Shown piece after piece: positions 57,445 through 64,000 of a stretch of DNA of 64,000 nt. A program made the translations under genes and the position numbers. How positions within the stretch are numbered: the first letter of the stretch is position 1; the number at the start of each line of letters is the position of its first letter. Origin of the DNA: Nitrospira sp. (lineage in GTDB: Bacteria; Nitrospirota; Nitrospiria; Nitrospirales; Nitrospiraceae); the NCBI GenBank assembly GCA_029194535.1, contig JARFXR010000002.1:124001-188000 (forward strand). Direction: 5' to 3'. The notes beneath the pieces were generated by a model. It was not told where the DNA came from. It did not search any database and saw only the letters and a program-made list of their open reading frames with translations.

Positions 57445-58068
57445 TCACTTACTCTGGGCTGCCGGCACGACCACAGCCACCTTGGGTTCTTGAGGCGCGG
57501 CGTACGCGATCAAATCAAATACCGTCTGTGTGACAACGCGGCCCTTGTCGCTCTTGGGACTACCCATCTTCACACCCGATACAGTCACAATCCTGGGCAA
57601 ACTGTTGATCCGGTCAAAGAAGAGAGCCGCCGTGTGATACCCTCCAGCCACCTCTACATTCACCGGCATCCGCACAAACAGTTTCGAAGGATCTTCTGAT
57701 TTCGCACTCGGCTTCCAAAGCTTGACGTCAAGGCCGAGTCTGATGGCGAGATCAGAAACTTGTTTGAGCAGCATGACCGCTTCCTCTTCGGGCGGGAGCC
57801 GCTCCTTCTTCTTGGCCAGTTCGATTTCCAACTGCCTGTTGGCGGCGATCAATTCGTCGAGATGTTTAACTTTGATTGAAAGGGTTTGAATATCTCCGTC
57901 AAGCTTGCTGATTTCCCCTTGGAGTCCCGCGATCTCGGTGGTCTTCGGTTCCACGACATAGTAGTAGAATCCCACCACTACTCCGGCCAGTGTCAACACC
58001 AGTAATCCAATCTTCTGAGCCAGCGGAACCGTGCGCAGCACTTCCAGGTTGATCGCGGGAAAGGTCAT
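57445..58068 (-). CDS. pilO: Type IV pilus assembly protein PilO
   Basis: A 207-residue protein with one membrane helix (about 18-38; IGLLVLTLAGVVVGFYYYVV), a coiled coil (about 44-90; LQGEISKLDGDIQTLSIKV) and a ferredoxin-like periplasmic part (VRMPVNVEVAGGYHTAALFF). It starts 4 bp after pilN. Confidence 0.93.
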   Translation of the reverse strand: MTFPAINLEVLRTVPLAQKIGLLVLTLAGVVVGFYYYVVEPKTTEIAGLQGEISKLDGDIQTLSIKVKHLDELIAANRQLEIELAKKKERLPPEEEAVMLLKQVSDLAIRLGLDVKLWKPSAKSEDPSKLFVRMPVNVEVAGGYHTAALFFDRINSLPRIVTVSGVKMGSPKSDKGRVVTQTVFDLIAYAAPQEPKVAVVVPAAQSK

Positions 58069-58072
58069 CAGC

Positions 58073-58624
58073 TTATCCCTTCAGCCGAAACGCGAGTTTG
58101 AACTGATAGACGCTCAACTGACTTTCCGTAGCGGAACGACTCTCCTGAAGATCAATGTTGGTAAAATAATCCGTGCGCCGCAGGTTGTTGACGAACTCCA
58201 CCACATCGTCATTCGACAGAGCCCGCCCCTCCAAGTCGATGTTCTGACCGTTGACGCCGACACGGACCAGCCAGAGCTTGAGGGGGTCGAGACTCTGACT
58301 GACATGGTCCAACACCTTCACCGGGCCGACACGGGATTTCTCCAACTGGTCAATAACACGATTCTTGTCCTCCAGGTGCCGCTTGCGCTGTTCAAAGTCG
58401 GCAACCTGCTTGACCTGCTCGTTCAGTGATGCCACCTGTTTGGTCTTGTCGCTCTTCTCGGTCTGTCGGGCTTCCAATTCTTCATCCAGAGCTGCAGAGT
58501 ACCACCAGCAGCCTGCAATCGTGATCATGAGAAGGCCAATCCCAAGCATGGCTTGGGCACGAACATCATATTGTGGCTTTGCCTTTCGTCCTTTCGGCCC
58601 CGGCAATAAGTTGATACGAATCAT
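58073..58624 (-). CDS. pilN: Type IV pilus assembly protein PilN
   Basis: A 183-residue protein. MIRINLLPGPKGRKAKPQ is the cytosolic start that binds PilM, then a membrane helix (MLGIGLLMITIAGCWWYSA) and a coiled coil (LEARQTEKSDKTKQVASL). The ATG at 58624 overlaps the pilM stop; longer frames lie within pilM. Confidence 0.94.
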   Translation of the reverse strand: MIRINLLPGPKGRKAKPQYDVRAQAMLGIGLLMITIAGCWWYSAALDEELEARQTEKSDKTKQVASLNEQVKQVADFEQRKRHLEDKNRVIDQLEKSRVGPVKVLDHVSQSLDPLKLWLVRVGVNGQNIDLEGRALSNDDVVEFVNNLRRTDYFTNIDLQESRSATESQLSVYQFKLAFRLKG

Positions 58625-59727
58625 CGATCCCCTACCGATCTCAGGGCCAAACCAACCCCGACCGCGGCAATCGGAGCCATCTCCGCCAGAGTGGCTTGAT
58701 CCATGTCGCATCCTGACGTGTCGATTTCACCGAAGGGATTGGCGATCTCCACCATTGCGTTCATACGGTCTCGCAACTGTTGCTCGAGACCTGCCACTTG
58801 AGCGCCGCCTCCGCACAACAGAACATGTTGGACTTCAGCGTCCGACATCGTGGACTTGAAATAATCCACCGTCCGTGCGATTTCCGAAGCCACCTCGGCG
58901 TTGACGCTGTCGATCACCCCCGTCACGGCCGATTGATTGGAGCCGGCAGAACGGCCACCCTTTTTCGTTTCCTCCGCATCTTCATACGAAAGACCTAGCT
59001 CCCGTTGCATTGCCTCGGTATACCGATTCCCTCCGATCGGAATATCGCGAGTAAACACCGAGACACTGCCACGAACGATGTTGATATTCATCACGCTGGC
59101 TCCGATGTTCACCAGAGCCGTCGTGTCTTCTTGGGACACGGGATAGTTGATTGCATGCATGTTCTCAATGGCGAACGCATCGACGTCCATGACCATGGGA
59201 AACAAACCGGCTCCCTTGACCAATTCCGTCAGCTCGTTGATCTTGTCCTTCTTTGCCGCCACGAGAATAACTGACATCTCGCCTTCATCCGCGTCGCCTC
59301 CCGAGGAGGGCAGCACGTGAAAATCGATATTCACCTCGTTGATATCGAACGGGATATATTGCTCCGCTGCAAGTCTGACCTGGCCCTCGAGCTCGTCGTC
59401 CGGCATCGGAGGAAGACTGATTTTTTTCACGATAACGGCATGACCGGAAATTGAAACGGCCACCTGCTTGACCTTGACCTTCAATTCTTCAAACAGCTCC
59501 TTGATCGCCGAGACGACGCGTCCCTCGTCCATAACCGTCCCGTCGACGATGACCTCGGGCTCAAGCGGCTTGATACCGAATTTCTGCAACAGATAGTGCC
59601 CTCGGTGCTCTTTAAGCTGGACAAGCTTGATGCCGCTTGACCCGATGTCCAAGCCCACAAGCTGACGCTTCGGCGTGAGCATCGAAAAGATATCCGTTTC
59701 TACCAGACTTTTAAGGGACTTCAGCAT
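58621..59727 (-). CDS. pilM: Type IV pilus assembly protein PilM
   Basis: A 368-residue actin-like ATPase of the pilus inner complex. VGLDIGSSGIKLVQL is the first phosphate loop, SISGHAVIVKKISLP and LLCGGGAQVAGLEQQL further actin-fold segments. First gene of pilMNOPQ. Confidence 0.95.
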   Translation of the reverse strand: MLKSLKSLVETDIFSMLTPKRQLVGLDIGSSGIKLVQLKEHRGHYLLQKFGIKPLEPEVIVDGTVMDEGRVVSAIKELFEELKVKVKQVAVSISGHAVIVKKISLPPMPDDELEGQVRLAAEQYIPFDINEVNIDFHVLPSSGGDADEGEMSVILVAAKKDKINELTELVKGAGLFPMVMDVDAFAIENMHAINYPVSQEDTTALVNIGASVMNINIVRGSVSVFTRDIPIGGNRYTEAMQRELGLSYEDAEETKKGGRSAGSNQSAVTGVIDSVNAEVASEIARTVDYFKSTMSDAEVQHVLLCGGGAQVAGLEQQLRDRMNAMVEIANPFGEIDTSGCDMDQATLAEMAPIAAVGVGLALRSVGDR

Positions 59728-59966
59728 ACGCGCCTCAGACTGTATCTCACTTCACAGGACCGGCAAAATCATTTCTCGATTTCTTGCATCGCTGGGTCAT
59801 CGACGACCGTTCAGCACAAAGACCGCGCCGCCACAGCGGAAATTGTTACGATGCACAGGCCAAGTATAGTTCATGCCTCTTGTCTGTCAAGAAATCGACA
59901 GAAATGACAACCGGATTTTCCGAGGAAATGTACGCGATTTATCGAGGAGAGGACTGAACGGGGTTG
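59728..59966. other. Spacer between rapZ and pilM
   Basis: No gene is visible in these 239 bp. It should hold the pil promoter on the minus strand, but I cannot pick one with confidence. Confidence 0.4.
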
Positions 59967-60839
59967 CTACTTACCCAGATCTCGATGGACGACGGTGGTC
60001 GGATAACCTGTTACAGCAAAGCTTTCTTGTAACCGCTTAGCCACAGATACCGAGCGATGTCTGCCACCGGTGCAACCGATCGCGACGTTGAGGTAACTGC
60101 GACGTTCGCGCTCGAATAGTGGGATGAGAAATTTGAACAGCTGGTCCAAATGGCTGATGAAGGCAACCGCGTCGGGATCCGCTAGAACGAATGCCCTGAC
60201 CCTCGGGTCTTCTCCGGTCAATGGCTTAAGTTCGGGAATAAAAAAAGGATTGCGCAAGAATCTGACGTCGAACAGCAGATCGATATCATAGGGAACACCG
60301 AACTTATAGCCGAAGGAGATGATGGAAATGGTTAAGCGGCGTGGCGCTCGGTCCTGACTAAACTGTCTCGCGAGCAGATCCCGCAACTCATGGACCGTCA
60401 AATCGGACGTGTCGATGATACGATCCGCATGACTCCGCAACTCAGCGAGACGTTCCTTCTCGAATCTTACACCCTCAAGCACCGGCAGATCGGGAAGCAG
60501 CGGATGGGGCCTTCGAGATTCGGAAAACCTTCGGACCAAGACTTCCTCGCGGGCTTCGAGAAACAAGAGCTCAACGGAATGTCCCAAGGCTTTCACCCGA
60601 TCGAGCACTCCCACCAGATCAGTGAAGAACACGCGCTCGCGAACATCGATACCCAGGGCGACGTTCCTGATTTCCCCGCCTTGCTGATGGCATAACTCGA
60701 CGAATGGGGGAAGGAGAGCGGGAGGCAAATTGTCGATGCAAAAATACCCGACGTCCTCGAACGACTTTAGTGCATGGGACTTACCAGCGCCCGAAAGACC
60801 GCTGATCACTACGAGCTTTAATCCCGCCATTTCAGGCAC
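59967..60839 (-). CDS. rapZ: RNase adaptor/nucleotide-binding protein RapZ
   Basis: A 290-residue protein. VVISGLSGAGKSHALKSFED is the Walker A region, and CTGGRHRSVSVAKRL and FGYKFGVPYDIDLLFDVRFL are RapZ motifs. It binds small RNAs or nucleotide sugars in proteobacteria; the role here is unknown. It starts 2 bp after hpf. ATG 60830 is an alternative. Confidence 0.95.
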   Translation of the reverse strand: MPEMAGLKLVVISGLSGAGKSHALKSFEDVGYFCIDNLPPALLPPFVELCHQQGGEIRNVALGIDVRERVFFTDLVGVLDRVKALGHSVELLFLEAREEVLVRRFSESRRPHPLLPDLPVLEGVRFEKERLAELRSHADRIIDTSDLTVHELRDLLARQFSQDRAPRRLTISIISFGYKFGVPYDIDLLFDVRFLRNPFFIPELKPLTGEDPRVRAFVLADPDAVAFISHLDQLFKFLIPLFERERRSYLNVAIGCTGGRHRSVSVAKRLQESFAVTGYPTTVVHRDLGK

Positions 60840-60841
60840 TC

Positions 60842-61348
60842 TTATGGATCGATGAGCACGATCTTGCCGCTCTCAGCTCTTCTCAATATCTGCAGCTTCC
60901 CAGAATCAGCACACGTGAACACCATGATTGAACCTGGCAGATCGTCCAGGCGGCTTGATGCAGCGGCACGAGACAACACCGAAACCTTTGGCCTCACCAC
61001 CTCGATCGCATGTTCACCGGAATCTGGAGCCTCGAGCGGTGACTGTCTCGCAGAAACCGTTCTCCCTTTATGCTCGGTCCGCCGCTCTTTGTACTTGCGA
61101 ATCTGTGTTTCAAGCCGATCGGCCAATTGATCGATTGTCATGTACATTTCTCTGGTCGACGTTTTGGCTTGAAATCGTTTTCTGTCGACGGAACAGAGCG
61201 CCTCCGCCGTATGCTGCAGCTTGTTCACGCCGAGCGTGATCTCCACTCGATCCATCAGTACTCCGTACCGATCCAATCGTTCGAACTTCTCGCGAATGTG
61301 ACGCCTGAGGGCTGGAGTAATGGCCAAATGCCTACCTGTAATCTTCAT
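60842..61348 (-). CDS. hpf: Ribosome hibernation factor HPF/YfiA family
   Basis: A 168-residue ribosome-associated protein. The N-terminal domain (MKITGRHLAITPALRRHIRE to ADRLETQIRKYKERR) is standard. The C-terminal part (FTCADSGKLQILRRAESGKI) looks like a shortened form of the dimerisation domain of long HPF, joined by a 40-residue linker. Located between rapZ and rpoN as in many bacteria. Confidence 0.93.
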   Translation of the reverse strand: MKITGRHLAITPALRRHIREKFERLDRYGVLMDRVEITLGVNKLQHTAEALCSVDRKRFQAKTSTREMYMTIDQLADRLETQIRKYKERRTEHKGRTVSARQSPLEAPDSGEHAIEVVRPKVSVLSRAAASSRLDDLPGSIMVFTCADSGKLQILRRAESGKIVLIDP

Positions 61349-61511
61349 TCATCTGCTCCTAGTGAGTGATTCATCTTAATCGATTATGGTAAGTGCCGGG
61401 TGGGTGGTCACGAGGCGCCACCTAACAAAAGCAGCATGATGTTCGTCGGCCTGCCGGAATTGGGATATCCGACATCCGAACAGGATGACCTTGCAACCTA
61501 TCTCCCGACGC

Positions 61512-63032
61512 CTAGAAAAATTGCTTGCGTTGTGTTGCGGGAGGAATGTTCTCCTCAGCCCGGTACTTCGCAACCGTTCGTCGCGCGATCAGCACCTGTT
61601 GTTCGCGGAGACGCGCGGCGATTTCCTCATCTTTCAACGGATGACGAGCATCCTCGGCTGCGACCATCTTGCGGATCATTTCCCGCACGGTCACAGACGA
61701 CAACATGTCGCTTGGTTGATCCGCACGCTGCAGCCCTGCGTTGAAGAAAAACTTAAGCTCCAGCATGCCTTGCGGACAATACATGTACTTATTCGCCGTC
61801 ACCCTACTGATGGTCGATTCGTGCATCCCGATGTCCTCGGCAACCTGCTTGAGCACCAGCGGCTTTAGATACTGCACTCCATGCTCAAAGAACTGCTCCT
61901 GAAACTTGACGATGCTGGAGACCACTTTCACGATGGTCTTGTTGCGCTGCTCGATACTGCGAATCACCCATTGTGCGGCACGGAGGCGTTCGTCCAGGTA
62001 AGCTTTGGTTTCCGACGATCCGCTCTGTCCCGAACTCATGAGTTGCTTGTAATAGGGGCTAATCCGCATTCGCGGCAGTCCGTCGTCGTTCAGCAACACG
62101 ACCCATTCCCCTTCGTTCTTCACCACAAACACATCCGGAACGATGACATAATTCTGGGTGTTGTCGAAGGGACGGCCTGGCTTCGGTTCAAGCGCTTCAA
62201 TCACTTTGGTGGCCTGCAAGACCTCTTCCACCGTCACCTCCAGAGCCTTGGCCACCCGCGCATACTGTTTCTTCTCGAGATCCTTGAGATGGTGGAGTAT
62301 GATCGCCTCGACGATCGACCCCTTCAGTGCCCCGGGACGAGCTCCCAACGATCCAATGGGACCCCGCCCAAGGTGCCCCAATTGTAGGAGAAGACATTCG
62401 GAAAGGTCACGAGCTCCCACCCCTGTCGGATCAAACGTCTGTATGTCCTTCAGAACCGACTCAACCTCTGCCTCGGTAAACTCAGTCCCGCTGGCAACTT
62501 CCGACAGCGGCATGCGCAGATAGCCGTCATCGTCCAGATTGCCGATGAGCAATCGGCCCATCTCCTTCTGTCGTTCGGACAACCCGGACAAGGACAACTG
62601 CCAAAGCAGATGATCCTCCAGGGAGGTTGCCTTCCGCATATTTTGTTCAGAGGAAGGAAAGTCATCGGACGATGAGGACTGCCGCTCACCGCTTCCCGTC
62701 CTCCGGTCTGTCTGGAAGTATTCCTCCCAGCCTGCCGCGGACACCTCATCAGGCGTGTCACGCTCTTCGGGGGTCGCTTCCTCGGACTCGGTCGTGTCGG
62801 AGCTGCTCGATGTGGCGGGGGAGTCCTCTACCTGCTCATCGGCAGAGCTTCCTTCACTCTCCTCGGCCTCAGCCGGCAACTCGTCCAGCAGCGGATTGTC
62901 CATCAAATGCTGAGCGAGACTCTGTTGCAGCTCCAGTCGTGACAATTGCAGCAGCTTGATTGCCTGCTGCAATTGCGGCGTCATGATGAGCTTTTGGCTG
63001 AGCTTCAGGTCAAGTCGTAGTTTCATCGACAC
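61512..63032 (-). CDS. rpoN: RNA polymerase sigma-54 factor
   Basis: A 506-residue sigma factor. Region I is Gln-rich with PQLQQAIKLLQLSRLELQQ, region II is acidic (EAEESEGSSADEQVED), and region III holds the core-binding part and the RpoN box ARRTVAKYR near the C-terminus. It supports enhancer-dependent transcription, often of nitrogen genes, although the promoters I can read in this window are sigma-70-like. Confidence 0.97.
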   Translation of the reverse strand: MSMKLRLDLKLSQKLIMTPQLQQAIKLLQLSRLELQQSLAQHLMDNPLLDELPAEAEESEGSSADEQVEDSPATSSSSDTTESEEATPEERDTPDEVSAAGWEEYFQTDRRTGSGERQSSSSDDFPSSEQNMRKATSLEDHLLWQLSLSGLSERQKEMGRLLIGNLDDDGYLRMPLSEVASGTEFTEAEVESVLKDIQTFDPTGVGARDLSECLLLQLGHLGRGPIGSLGARPGALKGSIVEAIILHHLKDLEKKQYARVAKALEVTVEEVLQATKVIEALEPKPGRPFDNTQNYVIVPDVFVVKNEGEWVVLLNDDGLPRMRISPYYKQLMSSGQSGSSETKAYLDERLRAAQWVIRSIEQRNKTIVKVVSSIVKFQEQFFEHGVQYLKPLVLKQVAEDIGMHESTISRVTANKYMYCPQGMLELKFFFNAGLQRADQPSDMLSSVTVREMIRKMVAAEDARHPLKDEEIAARLREQQVLIARRTVAKYRAEENIPPATQRKQFF

Positions 63033-63044
63033 CGTATTCGTTCC

Positions 63045-63827
63045 TCATAACCTGAATCGATCGCCGAGATAGACAGCTCGAGCCGTTTCGCTTTTCACGA
63101 TGGCCTCGGGCGAACCCGCCTCCAGAATCAAACCTTCGTTGATGATGTAGGCACGATCCGTAATGGAAAGCGTCTCTTGAACGTTGTGATCGGTGATAAG
63201 AATCCCGATACCTTTTTCCTTTAGTCGGGTGATGATCTGCTGAATGTCCGCCACGGCAATGGGATCGATCCCGGCAAACGGCTCGTCCAACAACATGAAC
63301 GATGGATTGGTCGCCAATGCCCTGGTGATCTCCAGTCTTCGACGTTCGCCGCCGGACAACGCGTACGCCATGCTTGTCCGAATATGTCCGAGATCCAGCT
63401 CTTTTAGCAAGAACTCCGCGCGCTCAGCTCGCTCTGATCGAGAGTAATCCAGCATTTCGAGGATTGCCACAATATTGTCCTCGACGGACAGGCGCCGAAA
63501 AATCGACGACTCCTGAGGAAGATATCCGATCCCTTTGCGTGCGCGTTTATACATGGGCAACGTCGTCAACGGCTGGCCGTCCAGTGTGATCGTACCTTCG
63601 TCGGGCTGGGTGAGACCGACCATCATGTCGAAAATCGTCGTCTTTCCCGCCCCGTTCGGCCCGAGCAAACCGACGACTTCTCCGGCATGCACTTCCACAG
63701 ACACACCCTTGACGACTTTCCGTGAACGAAAGCTCTTGACCAATCCCGTCGCCCGAAGAGCGGTTTTCCCGGGTCCGGACGCGGCAGGGGTGGAGGGTAT
63801 TGCAGAGGCTTGCGCCACTTCGGTCAC
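63045..63827 (-). CDS. lptB: LPS export ATPase
   Basis: A 260-residue ABC ATPase that powers transport of lipopolysaccharide. [15 protein letters not shown] is Walker [16 protein letters not shown] the signature and [14 protein letters not shown] Walker B. A 25-residue extension precedes the core. It starts with GTG at 63827, overlapping the lptA stop (GTGA). Confidence 0.96.
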   Translation of the reverse strand: MTEVAQASAIPSTPAASGPGKTALRATGLVKSFRSRKVVKGVSVEVHAGEVVGLLGPNGAGKTTIFDMMVGLTQPDEGTITLDGQPLTTLPMYKRARKGIGYLPQESSIFRRLSVEDNIVAILEMLDYSRSERAERAEFLLKELDLGHIRTSMAYALSGGERRRLEITRALATNPSFMLLDEPFAGIDPIAVADIQQIITRLKEKGIGILITDHNVQETLSITDRAYIINEGLILEAGSPEAIVKSETARAVYLGDRFRL

Positions 63828-64000
63828 TTGGCTCCTCCCTCCGACTCGATTCGCACGTGAGATCCCCCCTCAACGACACTTCGATCCTCCGCCAGAAACA
63901 TGGTAATTTGTCTGCCGCTCACTCTGGTCCCCTTCTCCCAGGCCACAGGCGATCCGGTCAGGACGATCTTATCTTCCTCTCGGTAATACACCGCCTTTTC
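63824..64000 (-). CDS. lptA: LptA/OstA-like LPS transport protein, 5' part beyond the window
   Basis: The last 58 residues of a reading frame that runs off the window ([20 protein letters not shown], then [18 protein letters not shown]). The strand-turn pattern, with a D-I-V-L-T-G-P-like unit and an EGG near the end, fits the LptA jelly-roll. Stop TGA overlaps the lptB start. The position before lptB supports the call. Confidence 0.85.
   Translation of the reverse strand, partial: EKAVYYREEDKIVLTGSPVAWEKGTRVSGRQITMFLAEDRSVVEGGSHVRIESEGGAK

Noticed and set aside
61349-61511. Sigma-54 (-24/-12) promoter before hpf or the nitrogen leaders
   Set aside because: rpoN is in the window, but I could not find a convincing TGGCAC-N5-TTGC match; the promoters that can be read are sigma-70-like.

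Overview
The window is GC-rich, densely packed, and reads as a Nitrospira-type chromosome, most likely a urea- and cyanate-using nitrite oxidiser. The reasons are the gene set and its protein style: a cytochrome b/Rieske pair, several Amt-type ammonium transporters, cyanase beside an NrtABD-type transporter, urease with urtABCDE, a GlnK-GlnD-GlnA block, a CusCBA copper efflux system, and a pil plus rapZ-hpf-rpoN-lptBA core. No ammonia or nitrite oxidation genes are in the window, so comammox cannot be tested here. Genus-level placement is inference.

Layout, almost all on the minus strand. 1-15.5 kb is a nitrogen acquisition block: petB (partial), petC, divergent amt, a small winged-helix-like protein, amt, cynS, an nrt/cyn ABC transporter, glnA, glnD, glnK, a broken amt, glnB and amt. 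15.5-26 kb holds a porin, two NarL-type two-component systems, and a family of small secreted KGFRR-motif proteins with a segmental duplication. 26-34 kb is the CusABC efflux system with small secreted proteins. 34-36 kb is glutamine-dependent nadE. 36-41.4 kb is ureABCFGD. 41.5-42.8 kb is a decayed zone with a MITE-like element, a urea-transporter (UT family) pseudogene and a porin pseudogene. 43.5-51 kb is urtEDCBA with a porin. 52-53.4 kb encodes a GAF-GAF-ANTAR regulator. 53.4-64 kb is housekeeping: aroB, pilQPONM, rapZ, hpf, rpoN, lptB, lptA (partial).

The main discovery is regulatory. Eight transcription-attenuator units share one architecture: a first hairpin (P1), then a short hairpin P2 of the form GGAC-hexaloop-GTCC, then a strong intrinsic terminator whose 5' arm is the 3' half of P2. 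The hexaloops usually have A at position 1 and G at position 4. This is the dual-hexaloop target of ANTAR antiterminators such as NasR, AmiR and EutV, and an ANTAR gene is present at 52.1-53.4 kb. The units precede amt, the nrt/cyn operon (two in series), the glnK-glnD-glnA operon, two porins (one heading urtABCDE), an SH3-like lipoprotein and nadE. Sigma-70-like promoters can be read at four units, and in three of them the predicted start site falls just before P1. The window therefore appears to carry a nitrogen regulon controlled by antitermination at the RNA level, with regulator and targets within 64 kb.

The genes work together as follows. Outer-membrane porins, Amt, Urt and Nrt/Cyn bring in ammonium, urea and nitrate or cyanate. 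Urease and cyanase release ammonia. GlnA assimilates it under GlnB/GlnK/GlnD control. Access to this programme is probably gated by the ANTAR protein.
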